Positions 48,564 to 56,813 of a stretch of DNA of 64,000 bases are shown piece by piece (the first letter of the stretch is position 1; the number at the start of each line of letters is the position of its first letter). Position numbers and translations under genes: made by a program. The notes under the pieces were generated by a model that saw only the letters and a program-made list of their open reading frames with translations, was not told where the DNA came from and made no database searches. Source of the DNA: Fictibacillus arsenicus (GTDB lineage Bacteria > Bacillota > Bacilli > Bacillales > Fictibacillaceae); NCBI RefSeq assembly GCF_001642935.1, contig NZ_CP016761.1:1364001-1428000 (forward strand), in the 5' to 3' direction.

Positions 48564-49110
48564 ATATAAATTTCTTTTCTCGATTCCATTCTGCGGAGTG
48601 TTTTTCACATATTTGAAGATCCTCAAATTCACCATTCTTAAATTGAGAAATTATTTCTTCTGCGGTTTTATGAGCAAGCTTCAATTCTTCTTTTGATATG
48701 TCTCCTTTATTAAAGGCTTCCATTAATTCATTATCATCGAGAATAAAAATTTCCTTATCTGGCAGTATTACGATATCCAAATCGAGATCTAAAAACCAAG
48801 GGATTCCTTCTTCATCTACCCCGTGTTCTTTGCACATGTCAATATAGAATTGTACGACTTCACCATGCTGATCCAAAACAGTGGTTATCGTATATTTTTT
48901 TTCTTCTGGAAAGTGCTGGAGCCATGTATAACCCGTGTCTGCTATACAGACTTCATGATTTTTGTATTGAACGATGAGTGGTTCTGACACTTTTTTTAGA
49001 TGGATTACTGTTACCTTACCTTTAAAGCAGCCGTCTTCTTTATGAACAACTTCGAAGTTTCGATCCGTAACTCTTTTCCAATCGGGTCTGTCTGCTCTTT
49101 TATGTTCCAT
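48562..49110 (-). CDS. DUF402 protein, nucleoside di/triphosphatase-like
   Basis: 182 residues. The DUF402 core is VLDQHGEVVQFYIDMC, followed by EGIPWFLDLDLDIVILPDKEIFILDDNELMEAF, with the acidic metal-binding cluster D-x-D-x-D characteristic of the family. S. aureus and Streptomyces members hydrolyse nucleoside di- and triphosphates. ATG 49110 with GGAGGTGTGT; the longer frame to 49299 lacks support. It faces a MazG-like gene, and both may help clean nucleotide pools. Confidence 0.8.
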   Translation of the reverse strand: MEHKRADRPDWKRVTDRNFEVVHKEDGCFKGKVTVIHLKKVSEPLIVQYKNHEVCIADTGYTWLQHFPEEKKYTITTVLDQHGEVVQFYIDMCKEHGVDEEGIPWFLDLDLDIVILPDKEIFILDDNELMEAFNKGDISKEELKLAHKTAEEIISQFKNGEFEDLQICEKHSAEWNREKKFI

Positions 49111-49216
49111 ACACACCTCCATATTTTGTAAAATTATAGCAAATTTTCTTTGCAAAGGGAAGGAACCGAAAGAATTAAGAAGAATTGAGTATATGCAAAG
49201 AAGGAGGTAAGGCATA

Positions 49217-49615
49217 ATGAAAAAACTGCACAATGAATTAGAAGCCTTCCAATTAGAAAAAGGATGGGAGATCAGCCGGGAAAATTCAGAAAAAAGCATT
49301 GAATCACTTTTGCTTAATCATATGATGCTGACGACTGAAATTGCTGAAATAGCTGAAGAACTCCGAAAGCTGATGAATCTCTCATTCGAAATGAGAGAGG
49401 AGGGTATCGACAAAGAACATGCGTTTTTATTGGCTAAAAGAGAAGTAGCTGACGATATAGGAAAGGAAATAGCGGACAGTATTGCATATCTGTGCAAGTT
49501 TGCGACATTTTTTGGCAGGGACATAGAAGAGGATGTTCATAATAAACTTCACGAAATTAATAACCGTAAAAAACCAAATCTCCAAAAAAGAATGAAGGAA
49601 GAGGTAAAACAATGA
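49217..49615 (+). CDS. MazG-like nucleotide pyrophosphohydrolase family protein
   Basis: 132 residues, all helical. MMLTTEIAEIAEELRKLMNL holds the EExxE-type acidic motif, and KREVADDIGKEIADSIAYLCKFA the later DxxxD/E metal site. The fold is that of all-alpha NTP pyrophosphohydrolases. The ribosome binding site is AAGGAGGTAAGG. The stop overlaps the next ATG as ATGA, so the genes are coupled. Confidence 0.82.
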   Translation: MKKLHNELEAFQLEKGWEISRENSEKSIESLLLNHMMLTTEIAEIAEELRKLMNLSFEMREEGIDKEHAFLLAKREVADDIGKEIADSIAYLCKFATFFGRDIEEDVHNKLHEINNRKKPNLQKRMKEEVKQ

Positions 49616-50487
49616 ACATTAAAGCGGATAAATATGAGTTTACATCGCATGACGGAACGAAGATTGCTGCATACGATCATGGAGGATCAGGAGAGGCTTT
49701 GATTTTCCTTCATTATTTAGGTGGGAGTGCACCATTATGGCATCCGGTTATCCAGCACTTTTTGGATAAATACCGGGTTGTGACTTATGACATGAGAGGA
49801 CACGGTCTATCTGGCCAGCCAGATGACGGCTATACCTTTGAAGATACAGCTAAAGATTTAGAGGCAGTGATGGATTTCTTTTCGATTAAAAGTGCTCATC
49901 TTGTTGGAAGTTCTTATGGTTGTATGGTCGGGGCATATTTTGCTTCAACTCGTATTGACCGTGTACTGTCACTTGTAAATTCAGAAGGGGCTCTCGTTAA
50001 TAATACAGGTGATGATGGGTTGTATGATGAATCGTTCGAAGAGCATATCGCAAAGTTTAGAGATCAATTAGATCCAGAGTATGATTCTGTAGAAGCGTAT
50101 AAAGAATATTATAAAGAAAACTGGAAACCTTGGAATGAGGCAAGGGCTTATTTTGTGGAACACTATGTACCTCGTATGAAAGAAAACGGAAAAGTCGGGC
50201 CGCGCACAACGGGTAGTACGATGGAAAAGATTATCGCAGAAATTTATTACACGAACTTTTTAACCTGGTATGAGAAGGTAAAGTGTCCTGTCTTGTTCTT
50301 GCCAGCTGAAACAGAAGGAAATCTGGATAAAAAAGAGAGATTCATTGAAAAAGCTTCAAAGGTTCTTCCTTTTTGCAGAAAGGTCATCATTCCAGGAACG
50401 ACTCATTTAATGATGTACGATCATGAAAAAGAACTTATTCAAACGATTAAAGAATTTTATGCTGATATTCCTGTCTCAGTCAAATAA
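49612..50487 (+). CDS. Alpha/beta hydrolase
   Basis: 291 residues. EALIFLHYLGGSAPLW, VVTYDMRGHGLSGQP and nucleophile elbow HLVGSSYGCMVGA, with the acid and His late in the sequence (LFLPAETEGNL, PGTTHLMMYDHEKELIQ). Standard alpha/beta hydrolase triad. Coupled to the MazG-like gene by a four-base overlap, which could link their roles, but the substrate is not visible. Confidence 0.86.
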   Translation: MNIKADKYEFTSHDGTKIAAYDHGGSGEALIFLHYLGGSAPLWHPVIQHFLDKYRVVTYDMRGHGLSGQPDDGYTFEDTAKDLEAVMDFFSIKSAHLVGSSYGCMVGAYFASTRIDRVLSLVNSEGALVNNTGDDGLYDESFEEHIAKFRDQLDPEYDSVEAYKEYYKENWKPWNEARAYFVEHYVPRMKENGKVGPRTTGSTMEKIIAEIYYTNFLTWYEKVKCPVLFLPAETEGNLDKKERFIEKASKVLPFCRKVIIPGTTHLMMYDHEKELIQTIKEFYADIPVSVK

Positions 50488-50489
50488 GA

Positions 50490-50520
50490 AAGGGCTCCTC
50501 TAAGAAGGGAGCCCTGATTT
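50490..50520. terminator. Bidirectional terminator
   Basis: AGGGCTCC pairs with GGGAGCCCT, with GATTTT on the plus strand and CTTTCTT on the minus strand. Confidence 0.8.
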
Positions 50521-51815
50521 TATGAATGCTGCTCTTTCTTGGAGTCCTTTCGTTTGTAAAACTGTTCTAATGCCATACATGTCAGCATTCCCATGATCAG
50601 TCCGTTGCTCAGAAGCGTTACGACGATACTCGGCCATTCTTTCAAAGCAGCTGCCGGAATGAACAGACTGCCGATACCCACCATTAAGGAAGTACTGATA
50701 ATAAATAGATTTGTATCGGATTTCAACTCTGATTTATATTCTCTGAACGCCAGGCCGATCATGCTGGAGAAAGGAAGAAATATGGTCGCATATCCTACCG
50801 GTGCTGGGATACCAGCAAAGAAAAAAGTAAGCGGTGGAAAAAAGCTGATGACGATGATGAACGCATTTCCCAGAATGAAAGCCAAGCTGCTAAACATCTT
50901 TGTAGTTAAAATGAAGCCTGAAGCACCAGATATCGGTACACTGGCTACGGCCGAGAATAGACCAGCGATCCACGTATTCAGTCCCATTATGATAGACGAG
51001 CGATTATAGTTGATAGGTTCGTATTTTACACTTTCTGATTCATACGCTTTTTCCACCACGTTGATGCTGGCTACCATATTTGTCAGTAATAGTAGCCCCA
51101 CAAAAAGGGAGGTAAGAATTGCTCCTCCTGATAACTCAGGCATACCCCACGCCAGCCATTCGGGAAACGCAATTACTTTCGTAGATTGCATCGTTTCTTT
51201 CGTTAAGTTTAATAGTTTAAACAGCCCCCATCCCAATATGAGGGAGATAAGAATGGAATAGCTCCGCAGCCATCGTACTTTAGATTTTCCGAGGCCGATC
51301 GATAATACAAGAATGAATAGTGATGCGGCAGCAACTTTCGCATCGGCATTTTCCTGCAGATATCCGATCCCAAGGATTCCTTTTATAAAAGAACCGCTTA
51401 ATTGTGAAACGAGTAAAATAAGATATGTTCCTGTTACAAGAGGAGTAAAGAGTGCTCTTACTGAAGTGATAATACGAAAAGCACCAAGCAGAAAAAATAG
51501 AATTCCGCTGATCAGCATGCCGGCAGTCAGCTGCTGTAACCCATTGGCTGCTGTCAATGCCCCTGATGCAACGATTCCTGCGTATACGGTAAAAACTCCC
51601 CACCATAATCCAGCGGGTCCTTCATTAATTGGCAGTTTATGCCCGAATAAGACTTGTAGGATAGCAGAGAGTCCAATGATAAAAAAGGAGCGCTGCAAAA
51701 GGTCTGCTGTTTCTGCTTGTGTCATTCCGAAAGCATCGCCAATAGCGATTGGAGCTACAAGACTGCCTGCTAATATAAAGACCATCCATTGAAGTGAGGA
51801 AAATGTTAATTTCAT
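50520..51815 (-). CDS. NCS2-family purine/pyrimidine permease
   Basis: 431 residues, about 12 to 14 helices. LQWMVFILAGSLVAPIAIGDAFGMTQAETADLLQRSFFIIGLSAILQ and GHKLPINEGPAGLWWGVFTVYAG are the NCS2 opening, and later SASINVVEKAYES-type and ASGFILTTKMF regions line the site. It lacks the strict QN-x-G-x-x-x-x-T motif of classical members and resembles YwdJ of B. subtilis. The element 1 copy begins 29 bp upstream of its start. Nucleobase uptake; specificity unknown. Confidence 0.85.
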   Translation of the reverse strand: MKLTFSSLQWMVFILAGSLVAPIAIGDAFGMTQAETADLLQRSFFIIGLSAILQVLFGHKLPINEGPAGLWWGVFTVYAGIVASGALTAANGLQQLTAGMLISGILFFLLGAFRIITSVRALFTPLVTGTYLILLVSQLSGSFIKGILGIGYLQENADAKVAAASLFILVLSIGLGKSKVRWLRSYSILISLILGWGLFKLLNLTKETMQSTKVIAFPEWLAWGMPELSGGAILTSLFVGLLLLTNMVASINVVEKAYESESVKYEPINYNRSSIIMGLNTWIAGLFSAVASVPISGASGFILTTKMFSSLAFILGNAFIIVISFFPPLTFFFAGIPAPVGYATIFLPFSSMIGLAFREYKSELKSDTNLFIISTSLMVGIGSLFIPAAALKEWPSIVVTLLSNGLIMGMLTCMALEQFYKRKDSKKEQHS

Positions 51816-51843
51816 GAGAACACCTACTGTTATGTATTTCTAT

Positions 51844-52059
51844 TAAGCTATTTTCGTATACATTGTTGTTTTTGAAAGTAGTTGATCTCCGTTTCAGGAT
51901 GCTCGCTTTCCGGGGGGCGTGCGGTGAGCCTCCCCTGCGCTTTGCGCCGTTAGGAGTCTCACCTGTCCCGCTAATCCCCCAGGAGTCTCGCACCTTGCAC
52001 TCCTATCAACTCGTCAATGAAGAAATGATTTGAAAGCATCATTCTTTAGAAAATAGCCT
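51844..52059. repeat. Element 1, copy 5 (full length, internal duplication)
   Basis: Left outer arm TAAGCTATTTTCGTATACAT (51844 on), core GTTGATCTCCGTTTCAGG to CACTCCTATCAAC, then GTCAATGAAGAA and the right outer arm AAAATAGCCT. AGGAGTCTC occurs twice (51951 and 51981), so this copy has an inserted or duplicated inner segment. The rest of the gap to 52267 holds only AT-rich sequence. Confidence 0.75.
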
Positions 52060-52267
52060 TCTTTTATTATAGACCTTAAACTAGATTAGCAGAAGGAAAG
52101 ATGTTTAGAGGGAAGTATAGTAAGGGTAATTTCCTGTAAGACACAATCACAACAAGAGGTTTGAATTTTCTGTAAATATTTTTTCGGTCTATCCTCATAA
52201 AACATATGACATACCCGAAACATATAGACACAGGTAATGACGAACCATAAACAAAGGACGATTTAAG

Positions 52268-52525
52268 ATGCAGAAACTTACACACGATGATGTTATTCAA
52301 TGGTTAGAGAAACATCTATTGGACTTTGAACAGTTTACGCCTTACTTGTTTACTTCCCAATGGATTCATTCGTTTTGCAAGGATAAAGAAAATGGAAATG
52401 AATTCGAAGTGAAATTGGATACATCTGGTCAAGAGTTGTTCTTTAGATTACTGGATAATCTGGATCAAGATGGTACATGGAAATGGCTTGGGACTATTAA
52501 TAACGCAGGAGAGGTGAAATCATGA
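52268..52525 (+). CDS. Uncharacterised protein (85 aa)
   Basis: LTHDDVIQWLEKHLLDFEQFTP is a helical opening, and SQWIHSFCKDKENGNEFEVKLDTSG continues into a strand region ending DGTWKWLGTINNAGEV. Its stop overlaps the next ATG (ATGA), so it is coupled with the FlgM-like gene. No family recognised. Confidence 0.68.
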   Translation: MQKLTHDDVIQWLEKHLLDFEQFTPYLFTSQWIHSFCKDKENGNEFEVKLDTSGQELFFRLLDNLDQDGTWKWLGTINNAGEVKS

Positions 52526-52779
52526 GAATTGATGGACAGCAACCGGTACAAAGAAAATACGATGTAAACAAAATGTATCAGCAGCCTTCTGTTAAGCCTC
52601 CGTCATTTGCCAAAGACGAACTTTACATATCAAACGAGGCAAAAGCATTGAATGATCATGCTCAGTTAAACATAAGAGAAAAGAAACTTTTGGATATAAA
52701 AAAACGCATTGATGCTGGAGAGTACCAGATCAATGCGAATGAAATTGCAAAAAAGATTTCACAGTTTTACTCAATTTAA
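52522..52779 (+). CDS. FlgM-like anti-sigma factor
   Basis: 85 residues, disordered N-terminal half, then DELYISNEAKALND and REKKLLDIKKRIDAGEYQINANEIAKKISQF. This matches the FlgM family, which sequesters flagellar SigD. It lies outside any flagellar locus, behind an unknown 85-aa gene, and convergent with a holin-type gene with no base between the stops. It could be the genuine FlgM relocated or a paralogue. A search of the genome for flgM in the comF-flgK region would tell. Confidence 0.75.
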   Translation: MRIDGQQPVQRKYDVNKMYQQPSVKPPSFAKDELYISNEAKALNDHAQLNIREKKLLDIKKRIDAGEYQINANEIAKKISQFYSI

Positions 52780-53190
52780 TTATTTTTTGTTGTTTGTGCT
52801 GTCTCTCTGTCTTAACAGGGAAACGGCATTTTTTATGAATGGCGGTATTGGTACATTCAACCTGCCTGCATTTTCAATCATAGATAATAATTCATTTGAT
52901 AAATAGAAAAAGATTGTGGCGGATTGGATATATAAACCGCCTAATAATTGATCGAGAGAATGTGCTACAGCAACTATGGCAAAAACCATTACCTTTTTTA
53001 ATATTCCCTTAAAGCCAACCTTGCTGTTCAGTTTTCCTTCATAAGCCGATGCTGCCAAACCCGTGATGTAATCCAGAACAACGAATAGAACTAATGTTTT
53101 TAATAAAAGGCTTGGTGTTCCAAAAAGGAAGCTTGAAAACGCTCCTATCGAAACAACGGTCATATGGTAAAATGTTGACCATCTTTCCAT
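52780..53190 (-). CDS. Phage holin family protein (holin 4/TcdE type)
   Basis: 136 residues with three or four helices (TFYHMTVVSIGAFSSFLFG, LKTLVLFVVLDYITGLAAS, VMVFAIVAVAHSLDQLLGG). VLDYITGLAASAYEGKLNSKVGFKGILKKV is the family signature. ATG 53190 with GGGAGGAATTAAG is chosen; the frame extends to 53244. No endolysin or phage genes are near, so it is an isolated chromosomal holin, as in some spore-formers, or a prophage remnant. Confidence 0.82.
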   Translation of the reverse strand: MERWSTFYHMTVVSIGAFSSFLFGTPSLLLKTLVLFVVLDYITGLAASAYEGKLNSKVGFKGILKKVMVFAIVAVAHSLDQLLGGLYIQSATIFFYLSNELLSMIENAGRLNVPIPPFIKNAVSLLRQRDSTNNKK

Positions 53191-53397
53191 TCTTAATTCC
53201 TCCCTTATCTCCCAATAATCTAGTATATGCTTGTTCGCAAGCACCTGAAATGGCGAATGCCTAGTGCTTGTCCTCCTATTTTTTTGAAGGTTTATTTCAA
53301 ATGTGTTAAATAGTCAAAAAATTTAAAAAATAACGAGTCAGACACGCACTATATCTGTTACAATGAAACAAATCCGGAAAGGGAGGAAAGAAATGCA

Positions 53398-53679
53398 ATG
53401 AACAAAATTACGTTAGGCTTGCCTCCACATTGCCACAAAGTATCTTGTGACGGAAGAATGATCAAAATTAAAGACTCAGGAAACAACAAATGGACGTTTC
53501 CACTCTCTGGGACAGAAAACGCAGTTGTCGAAGAAGTAAACGATGAAACAGGACTGCTCACCATTCACGGAAAGGATAAGATACTGGCAACCCTTGAAAT
53601 GCCAATTCGATTTTGTGAAGTGGGAAGAGGCTGGCTGCTTGATAAGTTACCTAAAAAGAAACGTGTAAAAATAAAATAA
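53398..53679 (+). CDS. Uncharacterised protein (93 aa)
   Basis: Mainly beta strands. GLPPHCHKVSCDGRMIKIKDSGNNKW and AVVEEVNDETGLLTIHGKDKILATLE suggest a small barrel, ending in a very basic tail KLPKKKRVKIK. No motif recognised. ATG with GGGAGGAAAG and its own terminator. Confidence 0.66.
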   Translation: MNKITLGLPPHCHKVSCDGRMIKIKDSGNNKWTFPLSGTENAVVEEVNDETGLLTIHGKDKILATLEMPIRFCEVGRGWLLDKLPKKKRVKIK

Positions 53680-53686
53680 TAATTTC

Positions 53687-53719
53687 CGCACAGCTGGATG
53701 CGCTCTGGCTGTGCGTTTT
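53687..53719 (+). terminator. Terminator of the 93-aa gene
   Basis: CGCACAGC pairs with GCTGTGCG around 13 nt, followed by TTTTC. Confidence 0.8.
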
Positions 53720-53849
53720 CATGTTATAAATCGTTTTGCTGATCGAAAAAGAGCCTTGAACAAGTAAAATATTTTTATATCAACAGCAACAGACTTTAAG
53801 GAAAATAATGTTATAATGATGAGGTAACCGTGTAGATGGGGTGAATGAA

Positions 53850-54959
53850 TTGGGAATAACACGCCTGCCTGCACACTTAAATCACATCGCTTGGAACCGG
53901 AAAATTATTAATGTTTTTTGGGTGATTGTCTTTGTGTCAGTGTGCGTTGAGGTAATCAACAGCTTTTTTACAGAAAGGCCGCTAAAAGAATTTTATTTAG
54001 AATACGTATTATTACCGACGCTTCTCCTGTCATTGGCGGCTTTCATCGCAGAATGGGGTTATAGAAAGCAGGGTAAATACATTGACTATATCATTATAGG
54101 GGTAGCTAATTTAATCTCAGGAATCTTAGTAGGCGTACACTCAGAGATGTATGTGATGTATGCTTGTTTATTCTTTCCTATGCTGATCTCTACAATATAT
54201 TTTGATAAAAAGAAGATCTGGATCTCTTTTGGACTCAGTTTAATGATTTATTTAGGATTATCAGCTTTTCATCCAATTGTAAAAGAATTAAATGATGTTA
54301 TGGCACAACTGTCGATGGCGTGTATCTTGCTGACATCCACAACGATCTGTATCGGTATCATGAGCCGAGGTTACGAAATTGGACAGCATCTGATAAAAGC
54401 CCAAGCTGAACACCAGGAGCTGATGGTTAAGTCTACTATCATGGAAAAACAAGTAAAGACAGATGCTCTCACGGGTTTGTACAATCATATGGCATTCTAT
54501 GAATACATGGATGTATTGCTGTTTCAAGCTGATACTTACCATTATCCGCTCCACTTAGCCGTTATCGATATCGATAATTTTAAAAAAGTAAACGATACAT
54601 ATGGTCACGGAATAGGTGACATCGTCTTAAAAAGAATTGCATCTGCAATAAAAGAAAATGTAACGACAGATGATTTTGTCGCCCGATATGGCGGAGAAGA
54701 ATTTGTCGTTATACTAAATGATGTTGATGAAGATAAAGCTTTTAAAATTCTTGAGAATATTAAAGCTGTTGTACAAGGTCTGGAGCACCCTGAGATCTTA
54801 GAGGATAGTGTAACTATAAGTGCAGGGCTGCAAACATACCGGACAGGCATGCACAAACAGGCGTTTTTTGAAGGTGCAGACAACAGTCTGTATGTTGCTA
54901 AACGCCAGGGGAAGAACCGTGTGATCATTCAGGAGTGCAGCGAGGCGCTGCAAATTTAA
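53850..54959 (+). CDS. Membrane GGDEF diguanylate cyclase
   Basis: 369 residues. About six helices (residues 20-180), a short coiled coil, and a GGDEF domain from about 205. The motifs are LTGLYNHMAFYEYMD, DNFKKVNDTYGHGIGDIVL and ARYGGEEF, the active GGEEF form that makes c-di-GMP. The RxxD inhibitory site that should precede it is TTDD, so product feedback is probably missing. TTG 53850 is preferred, 5 nt from GGGGTGA; GTG 53841 lies in that site. Confidence 0.88.
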   Translation: MGITRLPAHLNHIAWNRKIINVFWVIVFVSVCVEVINSFFTERPLKEFYLEYVLLPTLLLSLAAFIAEWGYRKQGKYIDYIIIGVANLISGILVGVHSEMYVMYACLFFPMLISTIYFDKKKIWISFGLSLMIYLGLSAFHPIVKELNDVMAQLSMACILLTSTTICIGIMSRGYEIGQHLIKAQAEHQELMVKSTIMEKQVKTDALTGLYNHMAFYEYMDVLLFQADTYHYPLHLAVIDIDNFKKVNDTYGHGIGDIVLKRIASAIKENVTTDDFVARYGGEEFVVILNDVDEDKAFKILENIKAVVQGLEHPEILEDSVTISAGLQTYRTGMHKQAFFEGADNSLYVAKRQGKNRVIIQECSEALQI

Positions 54960-54973
54960 TAAGCAGTAATTCA

Positions 54974-55010
54974 AACAGTAAGGAGAAAATCCTTGCTGTT
55001 TTTCTTTTTC
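54974..55010 (+). terminator. Terminator of the GGDEF gene
   Basis: AACAGTAAGGA pairs with TCCTTGCTGTT around a 5-nt loop, followed by TTTCTTTTT. Confidence 0.88.
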
Positions 55011-55067
55011 TTCTAAAACTCTTGTCCATGCATATGTTTGTAAAGATATGGCCATGGAGGTGAGGGC

Positions 55068-56096
55068 ATGAGTGGACGGATGAAACAAATATTACAGATT
55101 GCCGCCACTTACATCGGCACTGTTGTAGGCGCCGGGTTTGCTACGGGAAGAGAAATCGTTGAGTTTTTTACGAAATACGGTTCAGCTGGTTTTGCCGGCA
55201 TTCTGATCAGTGGGTTCCTATTTATAGTAATTGGTACAAAGCTGATGATTATGGCGAGAAGAATAGGTGCTTCTTCATTTGATGATATGAATCGTCACTT
55301 ATTCGGCTCAGCAGCATCTCGAGTTGTAAACATATTAATGCTTATCATGCTTTTTGGGGTAACTGGTGTCATGCTGTCCGGAACAGGTGCATTGTTTCGT
55401 GAACAGCTTCATCTCCCGTTTCAGGCGGGAGTAATTTTAACTCTTATCGTTACGTATTTAGTAATGAAAAAAGGAATAGATGGAATTTTATGGACCAACT
55501 CACTGATCGTTCCGATTATGATTTTGTTTTCATTGGTATTGTCATTTTCAATGTTTGATTTTGGAGGACGGCAGCTTTTTGTTGCCGATGATTTTACTGG
55601 AGGATGGAAATGGCTTGTCAGTCCTTTTACTTACGCAGCTTTTAACTTAACCTTGGCACAGGCGGTGCTTGTTCCTTTGTCGCGGGAAGCTACTGATGAA
55701 TCAGTTATCAAATGGGGAGGATTCTTAGGCGGAATAGGTCTTACGTTTATCCTGTTAAACAGCCATTATGTCCTTTATTCCGTTCCGCGTGTCCTGAGCT
55801 ATGAAATTCCGATTGCAGAAATAGTTGGGGGGCTAGGAATCATGGTACATTACTTTTTTGTTCTCGTAATCTATGGTGAGATCTTCTCTACACTGATCGG
55901 AAATTTATTTGGCCTTGCCGGCTCGCTTAGAAAGAATATGCGGTTATCAAGCAATGCAATATTAATTTCCTTGATGCTGGGAAGCTATTTGCTGAGCCAA
56001 GTAGGATATGCAGAACTGCTGCATTATTTATATCCGGTCTTCGGAATGATTGCATTAATATTTTTAGCTGCGGTCTCTGCTAAAAAGCTTAATTGA
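55068..56096 (+). CDS. ykvI: YkvI-family membrane transporter
   Basis: 342 residues, ten helices. KQILQIAATYIGTVVGAGFATGREIVEFFTKYG is the family opening (LeuT-like first helix with broken GAGFATG), and FTYAAFNLTLAQAVLVPLSRE the later unwound helix. Length and pattern match B. subtilis YkvI, a predicted amino-acid-polyamine type transporter of unknown substrate. Start ATG after GGAGGTGAGGGC. Confidence 0.86.
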   Translation: MSGRMKQILQIAATYIGTVVGAGFATGREIVEFFTKYGSAGFAGILISGFLFIVIGTKLMIMARRIGASSFDDMNRHLFGSAASRVVNILMLIMLFGVTGVMLSGTGALFREQLHLPFQAGVILTLIVTYLVMKKGIDGILWTNSLIVPIMILFSLVLSFSMFDFGGRQLFVADDFTGGWKWLVSPFTYAAFNLTLAQAVLVPLSREATDESVIKWGGFLGGIGLTFILLNSHYVLYSVPRVLSYEIPIAEIVGGLGIMVHYFFVLVIYGEIFSTLIGNLFGLAGSLRKNMRLSSNAILISLMLGSYLLSQVGYAELLHYLYPVFGMIALIFLAAVSAKKLN

Positions 56097-56149
56097 TGAA
56101 TACATTGAAATATATGATGAACCGAAATTGCTGGAAGGGAAAAAAGTAA

Positions 56150-56473
56150 ATGGCGTATTACAATAAATTAGTCCGTGATAAAATACCAGAATTGCTTGAA
56201 CTTGCGGGGAAAAAAGGGACATTCCGCATTCTGGGAGATAAAGAGTTTGAAAGTGAATTAAAGAAAAAGCTCGCTGAGGGTGTGAAAGAATACAGAGAAG
56301 CGGTAAGTGAGAGCGATGCAGCAGAAGAGCTGGCAGGTTTGTTTGAGATTTTGATTGCGCTTACGAAAGTCCACCATCTCACATTAAGGGAACTGGATGA
56401 GATCAGGCAGGAGAAAGCGAAGAAGCACGGACGATTCCATGAACGTCTCTTTCTAATCAAGGTGGAAGACTAA
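56150..56473 (+). CDS. House-cleaning NTP pyrophosphohydrolase-like (MazG/PRA-PH)
   Basis: 107 residues, all helical. AYYNKLVRDKIPELLELAGK is the characteristic start of phosphoribosyl-ATP pyrophosphohydrolase-like proteins of Bacillus, and EYREAVSESDAAEELAGLFEILIAL holds the E-x-x-E and D/E metal motifs. Expected to hydrolyse non-canonical nucleotides. Ribosome binding site GGAAGGGAAAA. Possibly co-transcribed with ykvI. Confidence 0.84.
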   Translation: MAYYNKLVRDKIPELLELAGKKGTFRILGDKEFESELKKKLAEGVKEYREAVSESDAAEELAGLFEILIALTKVHHLTLRELDEIRQEKAKKHGRFHERLFLIKVED

Positions 56474-56475
56474 GG

Positions 56476-56521
56476 TGGGGTCTGACCCCAGACAAATACA
56501 AATCACTGATTTGTATTTGTC
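56476..56521. repeat. Two adjoining palindromes
   Basis: TGGGGTCTGACCCCA (56476-56490) is followed at once by a perfect 31-nt palindrome, GACAAATACAAATCA-C-TGATTTGTATTTGTC (56491-56521). No T run follows. They begin directly after the MazG-like stop and could terminate, stabilise or process its mRNA. Confidence 0.7.
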
Positions 56522-56550
56522 AGAAAGACATAATGTATTATTTTGGAAAA

Positions 56551-56634
56551 TTATGTGATGATGTACTATTTTTATGTGATTATCTTCACTTTTTATGTGA
56601 TGAGGGTTAATAATTATGTGATTGTTCAATATGG
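56551..56634. repeat. Degenerate 21-bp tandem array F (TTATGTGAT units)
   Basis: TTATGTGAT occurs at 56551, 56572, 56593 and 56614, exactly every 21 bp; the 12 bp between cores differ. A weaker match (ATAATGTAT) lies one step upstream at 56530. The core is the reverse complement of that of array A at 2.93-3.00 kb, so the two loci are related. Confidence 0.75.
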
Positions 56635-56649
56635 GTCTATGAATCTTAT

Positions 56650-56770
56650 AAACAAGCAAAAACAAGTACTGTCCTTATGCTTGTTTTTGCTTGTTTCAAT
56701 TTAAAATCAGATAAAACAGGAAAAAACACGCAAAAAATATTTGACAAACAAGCATAATGCCGCATATGAT
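56650..56770 (+). promoter_or_regulatory. DeoR-gene promoter with five AAACAAGCA boxes
   Basis: Promoter TTGACA (56741-56746), 18 bp, TATGAT (56765-56770). AAACAAG boxes lie at 56650 and 56660 (forward), 56677-56686 and 56687-56696 (reverse), and 56746-56755 (forward, inside the promoter). The first four form a 17-bp inverted repeat. AAACAA-rich boxes are typical for DeoR-family repressors, so autoregulation is likely. Confidence 0.65.
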
Positions 56771-56813
56771 TAGAGTACCACGTGGAAATAAAAGGTAATG
56801 GAGGAGATTTATT

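Noticed and set aside
51313-51792. Antisense ORF of 159 codons in the nucleobase permease gene
   Set aside because: Shadow frame without a ribosome binding site; composition typical for the reverse of a membrane protein gene.
56096-56149. Seventeen-codon ORF between ykvI and the MazG-like gene
   Set aside because: It overlaps the ykvI stop, has no ribosome binding site and its end is simply the ribosome binding site region of the next gene.
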